A stretch of 10,886 bases of DNA from Methylocystaceae bacterium (GTDB lineage Bacteria > Pseudomonadota > Alphaproteobacteria > Rhizobiales > Beijerinckiaceae): the NCBI GenBank assembly GCA_003152255.1, contig PLZT01000310.1, forward strand, positions 1 through 10,886. Direction: 5' to 3'. The notes beneath the pieces were generated by a model. The model was not told the origin of the DNA and ran no database searches. It saw only the letters and a program-made list of their open reading frames with translations. Positions 1-4,180 of the stretch are shown one piece after another (the first letter of the stretch is position 1; the number at the start of each line of letters is the position of its first letter). Both the position numbers and the translations under genes were made by a program.

Positions 1-1
1 G

Positions 2-190
2 CTGGCCAATATCTCGCGGAAGACGTGGAACCACGATGCCCGCTGGTCGCAGAGCGTCTCCAGCCTGATCGTGCAGATTTTACATGACGCCGTTAGCGTG
101 AGCGGGCGTGCGTCCATTGGTGGAAGTGGCGTGCTCAAAGCTCGTCCTCCGAAGATGGCCGCGAACGCATGCGCAATCTTCGCGCCATGA
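2..190 (+). CDS. 3' end of an unidentified gene (truncated by window edge)
   Basis: An open frame runs in from the left edge to a TGA at 188-190, giving about 62 residues with no start inside the window. It includes the stretch NISRKTWNHDARWSQS. Nearly all of the first 25 codons end in G or C, which is strong coding bias; the bias weakens after about codon 26, so the tail may be poorly conserved or the frame may be disrupted there. I do not recognise the family. The other two forward frames close earlier and show weaker third-position bias. It could also be a decayed relic. Confidence 0.35.
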   Translation: MANISRKTWNHDARWSQSVSSLIVQILHDAVSVSGRASIGGSGVLKARPPKMAANACAIFAP

Positions 191-511
191 GAATGGGCAA
201 TCGAATTTATGCAAAAGAGCGATTCAGGATGAAGCTTAGCGTGCGTTTCTCCCACGAATGTACGCCCACGTTCGCCTGCGTACGCAAGTGAATATTTCCA
301 TTTCGAATTTGCCACGACGACTCGGACCTTCAGGGGCCTTGCTCAATCGACGGGCGGCGCATATGGCGGAACCGCGCGGAGGGAGTGGGAGAGCTTGACC
401 AGTGGTCATACCAGGTGAGAAAATTTGGTACCGCGCCGCTGTTCGCGGCGCGCGACGCTTCACCGAAATCCAAAAGGATTTTCCCGGCGCGATTTTCCAA
501 GGGGCCTGGCG
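191..511. other. Intergenic region before cdh, no gene seen
   Basis: No frame here has convincing coding bias or a recognisable protein. It holds a perfect 10-bp palindrome TGCGTACGCA at 277-286 and, further on, the probable cdh promoter/operator, listed separately. The rest shows nothing I can name. Confidence 0.6.
395..424 (+). promoter_or_regulatory. Probable cdh promoter with GntR-like operator
   Basis: TTGACC at 395-400 is a good -35 match; GAAAAT at 419-424 after an 18-bp spacer is a weak -10. Two overlapping perfect dyads cover the -35 and spacer: GACCA-G-TGGTC (397-407) and TGGT-CAT-ACCA (403-413). TGGT-N3-ACCA is the form bound by FadR/PdhR-type GntR regulators (family knowledge). 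Placed about 100 bp before cdh, it would suit a repressor site. No GntR gene is in the window, so the regulator is unknown. Confidence 0.35.
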
Positions 512-1285
512 ATGTGGTTTCATGGCTTAAGGGGCTCGTCCATTGTGGCGGCGTTCGCCCTTGCAACTGGTCAGGCTCAAGCGGACGATGTGTTATATAA
601 GCGCGAAGCCCTTTGGAGGATCGTAAGCACGCAATGCGTTCCAGCGAGCCGAGCCGGAATTCCTCCGAGCCCCTGCCTCACCTTGAATAACGACGATGAA
701 GCCGGATTCGTCGTCCTGAAGGATAGGGTTGGCGTGGCTCAAGTGCTCGTTATTCCAACAAAACAAATATCAGGCATTGAAAGCCCGGATAGCCGCAAGG
801 TTTCGGCCATGAAATATTGGTCGGCGGCTTGGAACGCCAGATTGTATCTGTTCGGTTACCTGCAACGGGAAATCGCGCGAGACGAGGTGAGCCTGGCCGT
901 GAATTCGCAACACGACCGAAGCCAAGATCAACTGCATATCCACGTCGATTGCATTAAGCCGCAAGTTCGAGATCTGCTTCGGAAACATGTCGACGAGATC
1001 GGCTACTCCTGGGGCTTGCTGCCGTTTGAGGTCGACGGAAAAAAATACAACGCGCGCCGGCTCGATGATCCGGACCTTAGTCGGACAAATCCAATCGCCT
1101 TAATTTCCGATGAGTTGCCCGACGCGGCCTCCGACATGGGGGCGGAAACAATTTTTGTGACCGGAGCTAAATTTGGCGATGGCAAGGACGGGTTCATATT
1201 GCTTGAGGATAGAGCGGGCCGGGCGCCGCTGGACAATGCCCATGGCGAAGATCTTCAAGATCACACGTGCGGCGTCGTTCACTGA
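512..1285 (+). CDS. cdh: CDP-diacylglycerol pyrophosphatase (Cdh), secreted
   Basis: The 257-residue product matches the CDP-diacylglycerol pyrophosphatase family (E. coli Cdh, about 251 aa), which hydrolyses CDP-diacylglycerol to CMP and phosphatidate in phospholipid turnover. Seen in the sequence: an N-terminal signal peptide with likely cleavage after AQA and before DDVLYKREAL; the family block NPSPC-like PSPCLTLN; GFVVLKD; and the HIT-like active-site segment LHIHVDCIKP with His142, His144 and Cys147. The conserved C-terminal QDHTC is also present, so the protein looks complete. The ATG at 512 is chosen because AAGGGG lies 7 bp upstream and it opens the signal peptide; the frame extends further upstream only as an arginine-rich non-family stretch. 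It probably acts on the periplasmic face of the inner membrane. It converges with the minus-strand heme-binding gene and has no obvious operon partner. Confidence 0.9.
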   Translation: MWFHGLRGSSIVAAFALATGQAQADDVLYKREALWRIVSTQCVPASRAGIPPSPCLTLNNDDEAGFVVLKDRVGVAQVLVIPTKQISGIESPDSRKVSAMKYWSAAWNARLYLFGYLQREIARDEVSLAVNSQHDRSQDQLHIHVDCIKPQVRDLLRKHVDEIGYSWGLLPFEVDGKKYNARRLDDPDLSRTNPIALISDELPDAASDMGAETIFVTGAKFGDGKDGFILLEDRAGRAPLDNAHGEDLQDHTCGVVH

Positions 1286-1381
1286 GCGGTTGCGTGACCC
1301 GTTCATGCACCAGCGAATGGGATCGGGATGTTTGACATAGCGGAGACGCCGAGACACAGGATTTTTGAGGGAGTCGGCGGA

Positions 1382-1420
1382 GCGGGCGCCTGTCCGGGGC
1401 ATTCCGCGCGCTTCGCCCGC
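1382..1420. terminator. Possible bidirectional terminator stem between convergent genes
   Basis: GCGGGCG (1382-1388) and CGCCCGC (1414-1420) form a perfect 7-bp inverted repeat with a 25-nt loop in the 164-bp gap between the convergent cdh and heme-binding genes. The position suits a shared terminator, but the loop is long and no T-run follows on either strand, so this is a weak call. Confidence 0.2.
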
Positions 1421-1449
1421 CAACTTCCGCTGTTCGCGATTTTGGCGCG

Positions 1450-1962
1450 CTATTTCAACTGATCCGCCACCTTGTCGATGCCGGCCTTGGCGCAGGCCTC
1501 GTCCTTGTCACCGCCGGGGGCCCCGGAGACGCCGACCGCGCCGATCACCGCGTCGCCGACCTTGATCGGCAATGCGCCTTGAGCCGCGATCACTCCGGAA
1601 AGATGCACGGCGCCGGTCGTCGGATTGTCCTTGACGCGCTGTGCGAATTCGCCGGAGGGGACGCGAAATGTGCGCGCGGTATAGGCCTTGCGCTGGCTGT
1701 TCTCGAAGGTATGCGGCGCGGAGCCGTCGCCGCGAACGGCGACAAGCGTCTCTCCTTCCAGCCCGACGACGGTCACCGACACATGGTGGCCTTGCTGCGC
1801 GCACGTCTCATAGGCGGTTTGCGCGATCGCCAGCGCGAGCGGGGCTGATAACAGCTTTTGCGTCAAAAGCTCCGCCGCCGCGGGCGTGGCCAAGAAGCAA
1901 AGGAGGGCGAGGGCGTGGCCTAGCAGGGAGGGGGACATCGTGTACATGGGCTTCCAATGCAT
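1450..1962 (-). CDS. GlcG/HbpS-family heme-binding protein, secreted
   Basis: The 170-residue product belongs to the GlcG/HbpS family (PF03928), small alpha/beta proteins that include the extracellular heme-binding HbpS; many members have no assigned function. Seen: a signal peptide with likely cleavage after ATPAAA (residue 30); the family segments TFENSQRKAYTA (residues 85-96) and LPIKVGDAVIGAVGVSG (131-147), followed by GGDKDEACAKAGIDKV near the C terminus. It is therefore predicted to be periplasmic or exported, possibly handling heme or a small ligand. The start at 1962 gives a basic n-region; GGAAG lies just before an in-frame ATG at 1947, and another in-frame ATG lies at 1938, so the true start may be 5-8 residues later. 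It converges with cdh and is divergent from the XRE-cupin gene, with which it may share a control region. Confidence 0.85.
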   Translation of the reverse strand: MHWKPMYTMSPSLLGHALALLCFLATPAAAELLTQKLLSAPLALAIAQTAYETCAQQGHHVSVTVVGLEGETLVAVRGDGSAPHTFENSQRKAYTARTFRVPSGEFAQRVKDNPTTGAVHLSGVIAAQGALPIKVGDAVIGAVGVSGAPGGDKDEACAKAGIDKVADQLK

Positions 1963-1991
1963 GGTGAGAGTTTCCCGCGCGCATTATGGCA

Positions 1992-2002
1992 TATAGGCTA
2001 TA
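1992..2002. promoter_or_regulatory. TATAG-G-CTATA dyad in the divergent spacer
   Basis: A perfect 5-bp-arm dyad 30-40 bp upstream of the heme-binding gene start, followed by (GATA)3 at about 2004-2015. Its half-sites match those of the larger dyad at 2924-2939 before the encapsulin gene, with a spacer 1 bp shorter. It may be an operator or simply AT-rich promoter sequence. Confidence 0.25.
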
Positions 2003-2091
2003 AGATAGATAGATAAAAGCTTCGAGGCCGTAATCTCTATCGACTTCCTCTCTCCACAAGCCGCACGCGGCCGTGAAGTTTTTCACCTTTC

Positions 2092-2104
2092 GGAATTATA
2101 TTCC
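2092..2104. promoter_or_regulatory. GGAAT-TAT-ATTCC dyad upstream of the XRE-cupin gene
   Basis: A perfect 5-bp inverted repeat with a 3-bp centre in the AT-rich middle of the 277-bp divergent spacer. XRE regulators often bind short dyads at their own promoters, so it is a candidate autoregulatory site. Nothing else supports it. Confidence 0.2.
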
Positions 2105-2184
2105 ATTATATCAGCGCATTGTAGATGAAACTTCGGCCATGAGCCTTGTAGGCGTCGGCGTAAGAAAGAATTTGGCAGCGCCTC

Positions 2185-2213
2185 TTGACGGCGAGGCTTC
2201 CTAGCGCCTAAAT
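2185..2213 (+). promoter_or_regulatory. Possible promoter of the XRE-cupin gene
   Basis: TTGACG (2185-2190) is a strong -35 match. With 17-bp spacing the -10 position is CTAAAT (2208-2213), a weak match. The -35 sits in the loop of a small inverted repeat GCCTC (2180-2184)/GAGGC (2193-2197). Transcription would start shortly before the ribosome binding site AGGA at 2228-2231. Confidence 0.3.
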
Positions 2214-2239
2214 CTGTCTTAAATGATAGGAATAATTCA

Positions 2240-2884
2240 ATGAACGCCGAACCCATCACGCAAAACGCCGACGCGCCGATCAAGCCCCGACGGTCCTCGC
2301 CCGATCAACTGGCGGCGACCGTCGCCGAACGGCTTAAGCGGCTTATCGCCGGCGAAGGCCGGTCTTTTGAGCGGCTGGCGGAGCGGAGCGGGATCGATGC
2401 GGACGAATTGTCGCGCATCAAGGCCGGCGTCGCGGCGCCGACGCTTGGTCATCTGTGGCGTATCGCGAATGCGCTGGGCGTTCCGTTCGGCAGTCTTGTC
2501 GCGTCGAAGGAGCGGCGCGGAGTTCTCGTCATCCGCAGGAACGAGCCGCAGATCATCGGCTCCGCCGATCGGCATTTTCTGTCCCGGCCCTTGTTTCCCT
2601 TTGACGGCCAGCGACCGGTCGAATTCTACCATGTGGTCGTCGGGCCGAGCCATATCGAGCGGGCCGAGGCCCATGCTCCCGGGACGAAGGAGAACATTGT
2701 CGTCGCCCGAGGCTCCATGGAGATCATCGTCGGAAAGGAGCCGGCCGTGCAATTGGACGAAGGGGACGCGGTGGACTTCCTCGCCGATGTCCCGCACAGC
2801 TATCGCAATCTCGGAGTCGTTCCAGCCGTGCTTTATCTTGTCATGTCGTACGAATCGCCGGCTTCGGGCGAAGGGGCGGCGTGA
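2240..2884 (+). CDS. XRE-family regulator with C-terminal cupin sensor domain
   Basis: The 214-residue protein has two domains: an XRE/Cro-type helix-turn-helix at about residues 25-87 (segments RSFERLAERSGIDADELSRI and LGHLWRIANALGVPFGSL) and a cupin_2 barrel at about 128-203 (EAHAPGTKENIVVARG, then DEGDAVDFLADVPHSYRN). His145, Glu151 and His186 sit where cupins place metal or ligand contacts. This layout is that of the XRE-cupin regulators, in which the cupin senses a small molecule; E. coli SutR (YdcN), linked to sulfur-utilisation genes, has the same layout. Start: ATG at 2240 with AGGA 8 bp upstream. It lies 249 bp before the encapsulin gene in the same direction and is a candidate regulator of it. 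That link is inference: XRE-cupin proteins also control polyamine, amino-acid and other pathways. Confidence 0.88.
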   Translation: MNAEPITQNADAPIKPRRSSPDQLAATVAERLKRLIAGEGRSFERLAERSGIDADELSRIKAGVAAPTLGHLWRIANALGVPFGSLVASKERRGVLVIRRNEPQIIGSADRHFLSRPLFPFDGQRPVEFYHVVVGPSHIERAEAHAPGTKENIVVARGSMEIIVGKEPAVQLDEGDAVDFLADVPHSYRNLGVVPAVLYLVMSYESPASGEGAA

Positions 2885-2912
2885 GCGGCGCGGTGACATA
2901 ACCTTCCCAAAG

Positions 2913-2948
2913 TTTACCGATTTTATATAGGTCTATATATCTCCTATA
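2913..2948 (+). promoter_or_regulatory. Probable encapsulin promoter with overlapping dyad operator
   Basis: TTTACC (2913-2918) and TATATC (2936-2941), 17 bp apart, form a fair sigma70-like pair. A perfect 16-bp dyad TATATAG-GT-CTATATA (2924-2939) covers the spacer and -10. A second pairing, TATAGG (2926-2931) with CCTATA (2943-2948), shares its left arm. Symmetry over the core promoter suggests a dimeric repressor or an IscR/CymR-like Rrf2 site. Both locus regulators are candidates. Confidence 0.4.
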
Positions 2949-2953
2949 CAAAG

Positions 2954-2984
2954 TTTGGCCCAAATATTGGTAGATTTTTCTACC
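2954..2984 (+). repeat. Cluster of three small palindromes
   Basis: Three perfect dyads overlap or abut: TTTGG-C-CCAAA (2954-2964), CCAA-ATA-TTGG (2960-2970, written from the outer CC) and GGTAGA-TTTT-TCTACC (2969-2984). They lie just downstream of the predicted transcription start, so they could be operator half-sites or the first hairpin of the leader RNA. Confidence 0.4.
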
Positions 2985-2992
2985 TCAAAATG

Positions 2993-3115
2993 CTTGCGCC
3001 TTCGGTTGGACGGTTGTAACCATCCGTCTGCCGCAAGAACTTGTTTGCGACGAAATCCCAATAGTGGCCCTCCGACGGCTCGGCTGTCGTGCGCGCGAAC
3101 AGCGCGTTTCGTCGC
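2993..3115 (+). ncRNA. Candidate structured 5' leader RNA of the encapsulin gene
   Basis: Two structured units can be drawn. Unit 1 has an outer stem CTTGCG (2993-2998)/CGCAAG (3032-3037) and an inner stem GACGG (3009-3013)/CCGTC (3024-3028), extendable by wobble pairs. Unit 2 is closed by a perfect 9-bp stem GCGACGAAA (3047-3055)/TTTCGTCGC (3107-3115) that encloses two adjacent hairpins: CGACGG (3073-3078)/CTGTCG (3084-3089), with one G-U pair, and CGCGC (3092-3096)/GCGCG (3102-3106). That is a three-way junction ending 6 nt before the GAGG ribosome binding site (3122-3125). CCTC at 3069-3072, unpaired in this model, complements that GAGG, so a switch is conceivable. I do not recognise a known riboswitch class. 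GC-rich DNA can fold by chance, so this is a candidate only. Confidence 0.35.
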
Positions 3116-3121
3116 CTCTTC

Positions 3122-3126
3122 GAGGA
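3122..3126 (+). promoter_or_regulatory. Ribosome binding site deciding the encapsulin start
   Basis: GAGGA 7 bp before the ATG at 3134. It favours that start over the in-frame GTG at 3089, which would add 15 non-family residues and would lie inside the predicted leader structure. Confidence 0.7.
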
Positions 3127-3133
3127 AAAACCA

Positions 3134-4081
3134 ATGACCGCTGAACCTGAAGTCCGCCGCACGCTAAGCGAATCGGCGGCGCGCCAACTCGCCAATGCGA
3201 CGAAGACACGGCCGCAATGGTCGGGCATCACGCCGCGCTGGCTGGTGTCGTTCTTGCCCTGGGTCCCCGTCGAGGCGGGCATATATCGTCTTAACCGCGT
3301 CAAGGAGGACTCGGCGCTCACCGACGCCGACGTGCAATGCAGCCCGGCGCGCGACCGCGACGCGGACCTGCCCGAGACCTTCGTCGATTACGAGGACGCG
3401 CCGCGCGAATATTCGATGAACGCGGTCACCACCGTGCTCGACGTGCAGACGCGCGTGTCCGATCTTTATAATCACCCCTACGATCAAATTCAGGAACAGG
3501 TGCGGCTGCTCACCGAAAAGGTGAAGGAGCGGCAGGAAGCCGAACTGATCAACAACGCGGAATATGGCTTTCTCGCCAACGCCCACAAGTCGATGCGGAT
3601 CAAATCCCGCACCGGCGCGCCGACGCCGGACGATCTCGACGAACTGATCTCCAAGGTGTGGAAGGAGCCGGCGTTTTTTCTGGCGCATCCGCGCGCCATC
3701 GCGGCCTTCGGGCGCGAATGCACGCGCCGCGGCGTGCCGCCGCCGACCGTGACGCTGTTCGGCTCGCCGTTCATCACCTGGCGCGGTCTGCCGCTGGTGC
3801 CGAGCGACAAGCTCTACGTCAACGACAAGGGCAAGACCAACATTCTGCTGCTGCGCACGGGCGAGAAGAAGCAGGGCGTTGTCGGCCTGTTCCAGCCGGG
3901 CGTTCCCGGCGAGGTGGCGCCCAGCCTGTCGGTGCGCTTCATGGGCATCAACCGCAAGGCGATCGCCTCTTATCTGATCTCGCTCTACTGTTCGGCGGCG
4001 GTGCTGACGCATGACGCGCTTGGCGTGCTGGAGGATGTCGATGTCGGCAAATTCCACAAATACGACGACAAATACGTCTGA
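3134..4081 (+). CDS. Family 2A encapsulin shell protein (SrpI-type)
   Basis: The 315-residue protein is a family 2A encapsulin, an HK97-fold shell protein related to Synechococcus SrpI (about 317 aa). Seen: the family N-arm and opening block SAARQLANATKTRPQWSGI then TPRWLVSFLPWVPVEAGIYR (about residues 14-53), the stretch YEDAPREYSMNAVTTVLDVQ, the long helix QIQEQVRLLTEKVKERQEAE, and the A-domain segments TLFGSPFITWRGLPLVPSDK and VGLFQPGVPGEV. There is no cyclic-nucleotide-binding insertion, which separates it from family 2B. Known members assemble into T=1 cytoplasmic shells that enclose a cysteine desulfurase, reported to act in sulfur metabolism or storage. The desulfurase gene follows 99 bp downstream, the standard shell-cargo order. 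The TGA stop is followed at once by tandem repeats, listed separately. Confidence 0.95.
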   Translation: MTAEPEVRRTLSESAARQLANATKTRPQWSGITPRWLVSFLPWVPVEAGIYRLNRVKEDSALTDADVQCSPARDRDADLPETFVDYEDAPREYSMNAVTTVLDVQTRVSDLYNHPYDQIQEQVRLLTEKVKERQEAELINNAEYGFLANAHKSMRIKSRTGAPTPDDLDELISKVWKEPAFFLAHPRAIAAFGRECTRRGVPPPTVTLFGSPFITWRGLPLVPSDKLYVNDKGKTNILLLRTGEKKQGVVGLFQPGVPGEVAPSLSVRFMGINRKAIASYLISLYCSAAVLTHDALGVLEDVDVGKFHKYDDKYV

Positions 4082-4084
4082 AGA

Positions 4085-4123
4085 CAAGACTTGAACTCAA
4101 GACTTGAAGCCAAGACTTGAAGA
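4085..4123 (+). repeat. Three tandem 13-bp repeats between shell and cargo genes
   Basis: Units 4085-4097, 4098-4110 and 4111-4123 share CAAGACTTGAA and differ only in the last two bases (CT, GC, GA). Each holds the small dyad CAAG-A-CTTG. The bases around the encapsulin stop (ending TGAAGA at 4084) resemble the tail of a unit, which suggests origin by slippage from the 3' end of the gene. They could be protein-binding sites or serial weak hairpins in the mRNA. Confidence 0.85.
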
Positions 4124-4134
4124 CTGTCCTTGAC

Positions 4135-4155
4135 CCGGCGGCTTCACGCCGCCGG
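4135..4155 (+). repeat. Perfect GC-rich hairpin before the cargo gene
   Basis: CCGGCGGC (4135-4142)/GCCGCCGG (4148-4155) with loop TTCAC; the outer bases GACC/GGTC at 4132-4157 allow a longer stem with one bulge. No T-run follows; instead the ribosome binding site GAAGGAGG starts at 4166. It therefore suits an mRNA stability, processing or partial attenuation element setting the shell:cargo ratio better than a full terminator. Confidence 0.6.
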
Positions 4156-4180
4156 TCGACCATTTGAAGGAGGCGCCGGC

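Noticed and set aside
2237..2899. 220-codon minus-strand frame opposite the XRE-cupin gene
   Set aside because: Arg/Asp-rich shadow; the plus-strand HTH and cupin motifs and the ribosome binding site decide the strand.
2993..3037. Known riboswitch such as SAM-II before the encapsulin
   Set aside because: I could not match the conserved core bases of SAM-II or another class I can recall; kept only as an unclassified structured leader.
3089..3133. N-terminal extension of the encapsulin from GTG 3089
   Set aside because: No ribosome binding site at suitable distance, the extra 15 residues do not resemble the family N-arm, and the ATG at 3134 has GAGGA at 7 bp.
3164..4087. 307-codon minus-strand frame opposite the encapsulin
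   Set aside because: His/Arg-rich antisense string; the plus strand encodes a full family 2A shell protein.
4085..4123. CRISPR-like array
   Set aside because: The repeats are contiguous 13-mers with no spacers, and no cas genes are present.
4130..4180. N-terminal extension of the desulfurase from TTG 4130
   Set aside because: It would begin just before the GC hairpin; ATG 4181 has a near-perfect ribosome binding site.
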